Of a stretch of DNA of 6,547 nucleotides, positions 1 to 5,537 are shown piece by piece. The position numbers and the translations under genes are program-made. The DNA lies in NCBI GenBank assembly GCA_014730235.1, contig WJIO01000097.1, positions 1 to 6,547 on the forward strand. Reading direction: 5' to 3'. A model generated the notes under the pieces. It searched no databases and was not told the origin of the DNA. It saw only the letters and a list, made by a program, of their open reading frames with translations. This DNA is from Candidatus Poribacteria bacterium (GTDB taxonomy: Bacteria > Poribacteria > DTPJ01 > WJIO01). Each line of letters begins with the position of its first letter. Positions within the stretch are counted from its first letter, which is position 1.

Positions 1-132
1 AATTTGAAGTGTGCAACACCGCATTTTAGGCTATATCCAGATGGGCGGTTGGAAGCAACTTGGGTACAGGAAATGATTAATTCACTATTTGAATACTTCG
101 TATCTAACACGGTAGAATTTATCAGAAGATAG
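1..132 (+). CDS. possible 3' end of an unidentified plus-strand gene (partial)
   Basis: Frame 1 is open from the left edge through 43 codons to a TAG at 130-132, while the other two plus frames stop within the first 30 bases. The translated tail contains a polar, proline-containing stretch (PHFRLYPDGRLEATW) and then a more hydrophobic, amphipathic end (MINSLFEYFV). It reads like the C-terminus of a real protein, but I do not recognise the family. If real, it converges on the TPR/HEAT gene and overlaps its last 48 bases. The minus strand is also open over part of this short stretch, so the open frame may be chance. The 5' end lies outside the window. Confidence 0.3.
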   Translation, partial: NLKCATPHFRLYPDGRLEATWVQEMINSLFEYFVSNTVEFIRR

Positions 133-2526
133 AGTTTTTTTCGCTTTTTGCATTTTCTTTTTAATGTCTCCCGACAGATCGCTACGTTTAGTAAGTTGAT
201 TCAGGGCATAGGCAGTAGCTACTTTAGTATCTAGTTTTCCAGTATCAGTATAGATTGCGAGTTTTTCTATTACTTTTCTAAGCATAGTTTCATCCCACAT
301 TTTATCTGATAGTTTGGCAACGCTCTGAATTGCTTGGGCAGCTACATCATCAACATCAAATAATAGAGAGAAGATTGTCAATTGAGACTCCAAATTTATT
401 GTCTCCAAATATTGGAAGCAATGAGCTGCACTTTGTCTTACCTTGGATTCCTTGCTGCCAGAAGCCTGTATTAGTAGTGAATTCAGCAAAATCATCCTAT
501 CGGTTATATTAGATACACTATATATCTTTGCTATTGCATATATTAAATCACCAACAATATCTTCTAAGCTAGTAGATGTCATCAATCCTGATTGTAGCTG
601 CTCCTTATCAATTTGATTTCCAGAGTCTATCATGCTTATTCTATCATTGAACATGGTCAACAATGTGTCCCATAGTTTGGATTGTAGAGGGGCATTAAAT
701 TCGGATGATATTTCGCTAATAGTCTGTATTATCAGCCGTCTATTATCCAGAAGGTTATGTTTGTTTTTCAATGCCAGAACCATCTTTTCCACTAGATCAG
801 GCTTGATTTGATCAGGGATCTGACCTTTCATATTAACCAATGTCTCAAGACCAGCATATAGAGATTTATTACCTCCTTCTTTATAATTCACCTGAGTGTC
901 TAAATTACCCATGATCCTATCTAATACAAATTTAAGTTTATCCTCTGGTACTTTTTCACCAAGCCACATAATATAGCCCAACTTATCCATTATATCCTTT
1001 TGTTTGAATACATGGTGTTTTAGTGCATCTATAAGCTGCTCTCTCCACTGACCTGATAGATTATTGGCGAGATTTGTTATAGATAGTTCCAGAATACGCC
1101 TTACACTATCGGATTTTTCTTCCTTCAGCCATGTTGCCATATGCCTAGCAATCATCTCCTGTGAATATTCTGGAATCATGCTCTGAAAAGCGTTAAAGCA
1201 TTTCGCTACATGTTCTCTTACAAACGGCTTTTCATGATTAGAGATGCCAATAAGTCTATCAACAACCTTTTCTATTACTTGCTCTGGTACACGTTGACCC
1301 TTTATGTATTTTTCCAGAGATTTCAGAGAAGTCCTCTTAACATCTCTATTCCTCAAAAAGCTGTATTCTCCGTCAGTCAGATCCAGCAGGTTTTGCATAA
1401 TATCAATCAACAACTCATCAGGCGATATGTCAAGTAAATCTCCCAAAGCGGCCGCCACACCAGTTTTTTTCATAACTGGTGCTTTTTCCAATCCTCTCAA
1501 CATGTCACAAAATATATCATGTATGCTGTCATATTCTATCCTTTCCACAATTGAGGTGGATATTTGCTGGATTTTGTCTGTATCTCCCAAATTTATATAG
1601 CAGCGCAATGCCTTTTCATATTCTTGAGATTCAGAAAACAAAGACGCTAGATTATCAGCAAGACCATGACCAAAGAGATTCCCTGCCATTCTATAAGCCC
1701 TATTCTCTCTTACCAAGTATATGTAGGCTTGCTGATAATCCTCCTTTCTCAAGTAATCAAGTGCCACAGAATGGTATCTCTCTATCTTAGTATAATTATT
1801 GTCTTGTTTTTTTCTGCTTCTTTCCCGCCTTTCCCTGTATCCTGAGACAAAAGCACCTAGTTCATAATTCATAAATATCAAATCCTGATAAATTAACATC
1901 TCTTCATGCGGCAGGTTCAGTTCAGTTGCCAGCTTTAGGGCTTCTTCATACTCTTTTTTCGCTTCCTCAGCACTACCATTCCTAAAACAGGCGTATGCTT
2001 TTGCCTTCTTGATATATAAGTGTAAAGGTAACTCCCTATTGACGATTTCTAGGGCATCTGTAAGTAAATTTCCCGCTTCTGTGTATTGCCCTTGGTGTAT
2101 CAGCACCTCGCTCTTTATAAGCGCGAACTTGCCCATTTGATTAGGATTCCAGTCTTGACTCTTGATTTCATCTAGTATTCTAGAAGCATCCCCTATTTTG
2201 TTTGCCTCTTCATATTTTTCCCAGTCCAGATATAAGTAAGCCAAACCTATCTTTGACTCGAAGATATTATCTTTGGCTGACTCATCTGCGAATACTTCGA
2301 TTGCCTGCTTATACCTGTTCTCAGCTTCTTTGTATTTGCAATCGGTATGATGAACTTTTGCAAGCATCAGGAGGGCTAAACCTTTACAAAGTTTGTCTTT
2401 TAGCTTTTGGGCTTCTTCTAGAGCACGTTCGAAGTTCTTTTTTGCCACATAGATGCTTCCTTGGCCTAATTCAAGCGATCCAATTTCCATATGGTGTTGA
2501 TACTTTTCATTTTCATTTTCAGACAT
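85..2526 (-). CDS. TPR and HEAT/ARM-like repeat scaffold protein
   Basis: This is an 813-residue, apparently cytoplasmic, all-helical repeat protein with no visible catalytic motif, signal peptide or membrane segment. Residues ~12-200 show TPR-like helix pairs with the usual small/aromatic pattern, for example AKKNFERALEEA, YKEAENRYKQAIEVF, GQYTEAGNLLTDALEI and AEEAKKEYEEALKLA. More follow at ~250-315 after a basic linker (RERRERSRKK, ~231-240). From ~350 to the end the repeats look HEAT/ARM-like (VREHVAKCFNAF, VRRILELSITNLA, VRQSAAHCFQYLE, VATAYALNQL). Such architectures usually bind proteins or nucleic acids, so a sensor, adaptor or regulatory role is the reasonable inference. The ATG start is supported by GGTGGTGA five bases upstream. 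It lies 42 bp downstream of the HD-domain gene on the same strand, so the two are probably co-transcribed and may act as partners. The stop is TAG. A specific function cannot be assigned. Confidence 0.9.
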   Translation of the reverse strand: MSENENEKYQHHMEIGSLELGQGSIYVAKKNFERALEEAQKLKDKLCKGLALLMLAKVHHTDCKYKEAENRYKQAIEVFADESAKDNIFESKIGLAYLYLDWEKYEEANKIGDASRILDEIKSQDWNPNQMGKFALIKSEVLIHQGQYTEAGNLLTDALEIVNRELPLHLYIKKAKAYACFRNGSAEEAKKEYEEALKLATELNLPHEEMLIYQDLIFMNYELGAFVSGYRERRERSRKKQDNNYTKIERYHSVALDYLRKEDYQQAYIYLVRENRAYRMAGNLFGHGLADNLASLFSESQEYEKALRCYINLGDTDKIQQISTSIVERIEYDSIHDIFCDMLRGLEKAPVMKKTGVAAALGDLLDISPDELLIDIMQNLLDLTDGEYSFLRNRDVKRTSLKSLEKYIKGQRVPEQVIEKVVDRLIGISNHEKPFVREHVAKCFNAFQSMIPEYSQEMIARHMATWLKEEKSDSVRRILELSITNLANNLSGQWREQLIDALKHHVFKQKDIMDKLGYIMWLGEKVPEDKLKFVLDRIMGNLDTQVNYKEGGNKSLYAGLETLVNMKGQIPDQIKPDLVEKMVLALKNKHNLLDNRRLIIQTISEISSEFNAPLQSKLWDTLLTMFNDRISMIDSGNQIDKEQLQSGLMTSTSLEDIVGDLIYAIAKIYSVSNITDRMILLNSLLIQASGSKESKVRQSAAHCFQYLETINLESQLTIFSLLFDVDDVAAQAIQSVAKLSDKMWDETMLRKVIEKLAIYTDTGKLDTKVATAYALNQLTKRSDLSGDIKKKMQKAKKTLSSDKFYRVRYEVFK

Positions 2527-2530
2527 TGTC

Positions 2531-2538
2531 TCACCACC
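2531..2538 (-). promoter_or_regulatory. ribosome-binding site of the TPR/HEAT gene
   Basis: On the minus strand this reads GGTGGTGA, four bases before the ATG at 2524-2526. GGTGA matches the classical archaeal Shine-Dalgarno complement of the 16S 3' end. It fixes the start of the gene and implies translation from a leadered, probably polycistronic, message. Confidence 0.7.
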
Positions 2539-2568
2539 TAACTACTTAAAAAGCCACTTTTACTATCT

Positions 2569-3792
2569 TCATAGCATTAACATTGAATCTACATTTTTCT
2601 CTTTGAATTTCTCATAAGAGCCCGCGGCCAATTCCAGCAGGGATTCATCCATTTCTTCTAGAGGTGGCTGTGGATTTAGCAAGCTCCTTGGCTGTCTGGT
2701 AACATCAGAACCTAGTTCTGCATTGTCTTTGTAATTTGTATTACGGCGCTCGTCTATCTTTATTGCAATGCCATACCTATCCAAATAGTCCACATGAAGA
2801 TATTCCTCAAGCTTTAGTTCATCAATAACCCATCTTGGTATATTATCATACAACCTTCTAGTTTTGTCATCTGGTTTACAGGGCAGATTAAAGGATAAGG
2901 AGATCCTATTTCTATCACTCACTTGCATGCCTGTGGTATAATGGTGCTTATACCAGTGGACTTTGGAATAGTCATTAATATACTGAAAAGCCATTTTTTG
3001 CATATCAATTCGCTCACGGGTTACATCCAACGCATCGCCTATCCGAAGTAGACGTGCCAAGAGTGATCTTCTGATACTATCAGATCCTGATGATTCATCT
3101 CCCAGTTCATCATACTCCTCCCTGTTAAGTCGATGTCCATAGCATATAGTAGCAACAAAGTGCTTGAGTTCCTGATCAAGTCCATTAATTGGAGTTGCCA
3201 AGTCACCATAGATGCTTCCAGCCATAATTAACTCATGGGAGATACGATTATGTTCTTTTCTAGTCACCTCTAGTATTCTTTGGCGTTCTTCGGGATTCAA
3301 ATTATCCCGTTTGGAAAAATTTACATTGGGGTATTCGTTTTGAAGTTTATCAAAATAAGGCAGACTCTCAAGATATTGGTAGTGCATACCGAGATCATGT
3401 AAATAGCATGAGGCTAGAAGTATATATATTTCTTTATCACATAATCTATTTGGTCCCTGCATAAGCTCTTGTATCAGATCGTTTATATATCCCTCTAACC
3501 GCCTTGAGTGGTTCACGCCATGATCTGTATAGTCCTTTATCATAGGATTTGTCAAGTGTCTTTCTGTCCAGATCGAGAGTTCCCTCAATTTGTTTAGATA
3601 GCCGTGCTCATTGTTCTTTTCCTCTAGCACGCCCATTAAATCTATATCTCTGTTCTTATATCCACTCGTCAATTGTGTAAACTCTCCCAACACCACTGAG
3701 TTATACTGGTAGAAATTAAGCACAAAGAGGATCATAGCCAGCAAAAAGCTGTACCATAGTATACCGCAGTTAGGATTCAGTGTAAAGCACAA
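2569..3792 (-). CDS. HD-domain (HD-CE-like) metal-dependent phosphohydrolase
   Basis: The 407-residue reading frame carries the metal-binding signature of an HD phosphohydrolase. The first histidine lies in YTDHGVNHSRR (H91/H95), the HD pair in YLHDLGMHY (H132-D133) and the distal aspartate in LLRIGDALDVT (D253). Extra histidines at HNRISH (181/186) and CYGH (220) could complete a binuclear site. The TDHGxxH motif resembles the HD-CE type, which occurs near Hsp90-like and other conflict-system proteins. Likely activity is hydrolysis of a nucleotide or phosphodiester, substrate unknown. Residues ~11-35 are strongly hydrophobic and could be one membrane segment. The start is uncertain: the longest frame begins at TTG (3790-3792). 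ATG codons follow at residue 20 (3733-3735) and residue 53 (3634-3636). Residue 53 leaves a normal lead into the HD domain and removes the hydrophobic part. No start has a convincing ribosome-binding site. Residues ~345-385 are polar and proline-containing, probably a flexible linker. It sits 40 bp (TTG start) or 196 bp (residue-53 start) downstream of the integrase and 42 bp upstream of the TPR/HEAT gene. The stop is TGA. Confidence 0.85.
   Translation of the reverse strand: MCFTLNPNCGILWYSFLLAMILFVLNFYQYNSVVLGEFTQLTSGYKNRDIDLMGVLEEKNNEHGYLNKLRELSIWTERHLTNPMIKDYTDHGVNHSRRLEGYINDLIQELMQGPNRLCDKEIYILLASCYLHDLGMHYQYLESLPYFDKLQNEYPNVNFSKRDNLNPEERQRILEVTRKEHNRISHELIMAGSIYGDLATPINGLDQELKHFVATICYGHRLNREEYDELGDESSGSDSIRRSLLARLLRIGDALDVTRERIDMQKMAFQYINDYSKVHWYKHHYTTGMQVSDRNRISLSFNLPCKPDDKTRRLYDNIPRWVIDELKLEEYLHVDYLDRYGIAIKIDERRNTNYKDNAELGSDVTRQPRSLLNPQPPLEEMDESLLELAAGSYEKFKEKNVDSMLML
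3656..3663 (-). promoter_or_regulatory. TATA-like element upstream of the internal ATG of the HD gene
   Basis: On the minus strand this reads GGATATAA. It is centred about 24 nt upstream of the residue-53 ATG (3634-3636), which is the spacing expected for an archaeal TATA box driving a leaderless message. It supports, weakly, a start at residue 53. AT-rich sequence makes chance TATA matches common. Confidence 0.25.
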
Positions 3793-3832
3793 AAGACACT
3801 TTATGACATGAAGGCATGCAGCTTATGGATGA

Positions 3833-5113
3833 TTATATCCTGCTTTTATTTACGGTTTTGATCAGCTTTTTCTTCAATCCCATATCAATAATTTCTTTTG
3901 CCAAAAGTCTTTGAATTTTTGGGTTCTTTAAAAGATCAGCCAGCAGATCATCTCCTTTGCTTCGTTCATCCTCAAGCTCAATTGCAGTATTGACATCAAG
4001 GATGCTTCCGCATTTATGGCAGAACCTGGCATCTTTGGAATTTATTGTTGAGCACCTTGGGCACTGTTTTGGCTTGAGTAGTGATTCCTTCTTCTTATCG
4101 GTTTTGATGCCATGCATCTCGAGTATCGCTTCATTGACATCGCTTGATATAAGGTGAGAATATTCGGATAGCATGGAACTGCTTGGAACCCATCCAAAAT
4201 AAACCTTTGCTTGCGCCTCATTAATCTGCTTATTGACAAGAAGATGGGTAACTCTTGTATGTCTGAAAAGATGAGGGTAGACTCGTTTTTTGATTTCTGC
4301 CTTTACCACAATCCTGAGAACTAATGCGCGGAATGCAGAATATTCCATACGCTTTCCTTTATTCCTATTTCCCATCATTATCCATAGCGGAGCATCAGGC
4401 TTATCCTTGAGTGGATGGGAATTAAGCCAATGAGTTAGATATGCATCTGATACCACAATGCGTGGCGTCCTATGTCCTGTTTTTCCTTCTAAGTCTACAA
4501 GGTAACCATATTTGTCTTTTGTTACCTCTTTTATGGATAATCCGCCGATCTCTCCGATTCTTGCGCCCAGTTCATAAAGCATGGATATAAACGCCTTGTC
4601 TCGCAGATGTTCAGAAGAATCAATTAGCTTGTTTATCTCTACTTCTGTCAGAATATCAGATGCTTTGATTTTTGGTTGATCCTTCTTTTTCAAAGTGCAT
4701 CTCATCCACGAGATGATCTTTGGGTATTCCATTTTATTTCGATATTCGTCTCCAAATACCTGCCATTTATAGAATTTCTTAAGAATAATCTTGTAACTGT
4801 GTTTTGTCCAGGGAGAGCAATCTTCTCTGCTGTCTATTTTCATAACAACATTTTTCAGATCATCCTTTGTAGCTTTGTTAAAGTCTTTTTTCAGGTAATC
4901 CCTTGCCAATATTAACAATATTGTTATGATTTTGATCCGACGGGATTTGCTAAGAGCTTCCATGAAACAGTTTTTATCAAATTGGATGATCAATTCTTTG
5001 TTTGCTTCAGAAATAGCTTCTCTTTGGACTCGTGCTTTAAGTTGTTCCAGCCTTTTATTATGTCCATAAATATCGTTTTTGGGCTTCATACTACTTGTTA
5101 TGGGCCAACTCAT
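3833..5113 (-). CDS. tyrosine recombinase/integrase with C-terminal zinc ribbon
   Basis: This 426-residue site-specific recombinase should cut and rejoin DNA through a 3'-phosphotyrosine link. Residues ~30-120 form the helical SAM-like core-binding domain and ~155-330 the catalytic domain. The full catalytic set is visible: R185 (GARIGE), K211 (EGKTGH), H281 and R284 (HLFRHT), W308 (FGW, in place of the usual histidine) and nucleophile Y318 (SEYSHL). C351/C354 and C365/C368 (CPRC...CHKC) form a zinc ribbon, and a charged helical tail follows to the end. The FGW...M...Y.HL pattern plus zinc ribbon is familiar from archaeal integrases, especially in Methanosarcinales. All catalytic residues are present, so the enzyme looks active. 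The ATG at 5111-5113 has no clear Shine-Dalgarno but a good TATA-like box upstream. A second ATG at residue 9 is possible. The stop is TAA. It is the first gene of the minus-strand block and probably moves it. Confidence 0.95.
   Translation of the reverse strand: MSWPITSSMKPKNDIYGHNKRLEQLKARVQREAISEANKELIIQFDKNCFMEALSKSRRIKIITILLILARDYLKKDFNKATKDDLKNVVMKIDSREDCSPWTKHSYKIILKKFYKWQVFGDEYRNKMEYPKIISWMRCTLKKKDQPKIKASDILTEVEINKLIDSSEHLRDKAFISMLYELGARIGEIGGLSIKEVTKDKYGYLVDLEGKTGHRTPRIVVSDAYLTHWLNSHPLKDKPDAPLWIMMGNRNKGKRMEYSAFRALVLRIVVKAEIKKRVYPHLFRHTRVTHLLVNKQINEAQAKVYFGWVPSSSMLSEYSHLISSDVNEAILEMHGIKTDKKKESLLKPKQCPRCSTINSKDARFCHKCGSILDVNTAIELEDERSKGDDLLADLLKNPKIQRLLAKEIIDMGLKKKLIKTVNKSRI
4010..4063 (-). 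other. zinc-ribbon segment of the integrase
   Basis: This encodes residues 351-368, with two CxxC knuckles 10 residues apart (C351, C354, C365, C368). It lies after the catalytic tyrosine. By family analogy it would bind one zinc ion and contact DNA or a partner subunit. Confidence 0.85.
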
Positions 5114-5177
5114 ATAAAAATGTTAGGGCACTGTAACAAGTTGTATAAAGCCTCCAGCGGACTTTAGACGACTTGTT
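5093..5177. repeat. three ACTTGTT repeats around the integrase start and promoter
   Basis: ACTTGTTA lies at 5093-5100 and its inverted copy TAACAAGT at 5134-5141. ACTTGTT recurs in direct orientation at 5171-5177, so centres are about 37-41 bp apart. The middle copy sits in the short palindrome ACAAGTTGT (5136-5144) beside the TATA-like box. Spaced short repeats next to an integrase gene can be recombinase arm sites or repressor operators. This is inference from position only. Confidence 0.35.
5142..5149 (-). promoter_or_regulatory. candidate TATA box of the integrase
   Basis: On the minus strand this reads TTTATACA, centred about 32 nt upstream of the integrase ATG at 5111-5113. With the usual ~25-nt spacing this predicts a very short leader. 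That fits the lack of a Shine-Dalgarno. It overlaps one copy of a short ACTTGTTA-type repeat, so an autoregulatory operator is conceivable. Confidence 0.45.
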
Positions 5178-5365
5178 CACTTTTTGGGCTTTTTTGAGTT
5201 AAGGTCCCTTTGTCCTAGAGAAACCAAACGTTTTAGGGATAGAAATGGATATTTTGTTTGTAAATTTGCTAGTTTTGATATTGTTGAAGTTTTTATTTGA
5301 CAATTCGGACATGAGTTAGGTATACTATCCCTATCAAAGCGGTTTTTCTTTTTATTTTCAATCAT
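5177..5365 (-). CDS. doubtful small lysine-rich ORF with one CxxC
   Basis: This is a 62-codon frame from an ATG at 5363-5365 to a TGA. It encodes a lysine-rich peptide with a single CPNC knuckle near residue 19 and no second pair to complete a zinc site. There is no Shine-Dalgarno upstream. The AAA-rich, ATA-rich codons look like what A-rich non-coding DNA gives by chance. It lies upstream of the integrase on the same strand, where small excision or regulatory proteins can occur, which is the only reason to keep it. More likely not a gene. Confidence 0.2.
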   Translation of the reverse strand: MIENKKKNRFDRDSIPNSCPNCQIKTSTISKLANLQTKYPFLSLKRLVSLGQRDLNSKKPKK

Positions 5366-5393
5366 ACAGCTACATTTCTATTTCTGGACTCTA

Positions 5394-5402
5394 TTTCATA
5401 TA
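5394..5402 (+). promoter_or_regulatory. weak candidate TATA element of the beta-helix gene
   Basis: TTTCATATA lies about 68 nt upstream of the ATG at 5466. It would place transcription start near 5425 and give a leader of about 40 nt containing the purine-rich ribosome-binding site. A second AT-rich stretch, AAATATTTAT at 5437-5446, is too close to the ATG for a leadered message. Both assignments are weak. Confidence 0.25.
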
Positions 5403-5450
5403 GCAAAACCAAATGGATTTTAGCCTACGCTATGCCAAATATTTATCCGA

Positions 5451-5457
5451 GAAAGGA
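5451..5457 (+). promoter_or_regulatory. ribosome-binding site of the beta-helix gene
   Basis: GAAAGGA ends eight bases before the ATG at 5466-5468. The AGGA core is a moderate Shine-Dalgarno match and supports this start, which is also the one that gives a good signal peptide. Confidence 0.5.
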
Positions 5458-5465
5458 AATCATTA

Positions 5466-5537
5466 ATGTCTAGAAGCTCTATTATACTAATGGCTATATT
5501 AGTAATATTGATGATTTATTGTTTAGATGCTAACGCT
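5466..5537 (+). other. signal peptide of the beta-helix protein
   Basis: The 24 codons encode an arginine-bearing head, about 14 hydrophobic residues and a DANA end, with predicted cleavage after A24 (A-x-A rule). This indicates Sec-dependent export. A cysteine at residue 19 is not in a lipobox context. Confidence 0.75.

Larger units (their letters stand above)
5114..5465. other. divergent intergenic region between integrase and beta-helix gene
   Basis: This 352-bp AT-rich spacer holds the candidate integrase promoter, the ACTTGTT repeats and, on its right side, the leader of the beta-helix gene. It also contains a 9-bp inverted repeat, TAGGGATAG at 5234-5242 and CTATCCCTA at 5325-5333, which is near chance expectation. 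TAGGGCA (5124-5130) and TGTCCTA (5211-5217) could pair like a tRNA acceptor stem, but the rest of a tRNA is missing. The only reading frame of note is the 62-codon minus-strand one listed separately. Confidence 0.6.

Noticed and set aside
1448-1455. GCGGCCGC, a GC-only 8-bp palindrome in AT-rich DNA.
   Set aside because: It is explained by codons for a short alanine run in the TPR/HEAT protein. No sign of a cloning junction or recombination site around it.
1458-1481. Perfect 8-bp hairpin (CACCAGTT / AACTGGTG, 8-nt loop) inside the TPR/HEAT gene near the TPR-HEAT junction.
   Set aside because: It lies in well-formed coding sequence and about one such hairpin is expected by chance in a window this size. 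No sign of a regulatory role or frameshift.
1210-1790. Several overlapping plus-strand open frames of 75-103 codons opposite the TPR/HEAT gene.
   Set aside because: They are antisense to a long, consistent repeat protein, overlap one another in different phases and show no recognisable domain.
4042-4239. Minus-strand 65-codon frame inside the integrase gene.
   Set aside because: It is an out-of-phase shadow covering the tyrosine and zinc-ribbon codons of an intact integrase.
5124-5218. Possible tRNA or tRNA relic: TAGGGCA and TGTCCTA can pair over 7 bp (one wobble) about 80 bp apart, with a T-loop-like TTAAGGTC and an anticodon-loop-like CTTTAGA between them.
   Set aside because: The T-stem and anticodon stem do not pair, no D-arm with GG is present, the T-loop lacks the conserved C and A, and no CCA end is encoded. 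A degraded tRNA attachment site cannot be excluded but is not supported.
5234-5333. 9-bp inverted repeat TAGGGATAG / CTATCCCTA in the intergenic region.
   Set aside because: The arms are 82 bp apart and a repeat of this length is close to chance expectation in 350 bp of AT-rich sequence.
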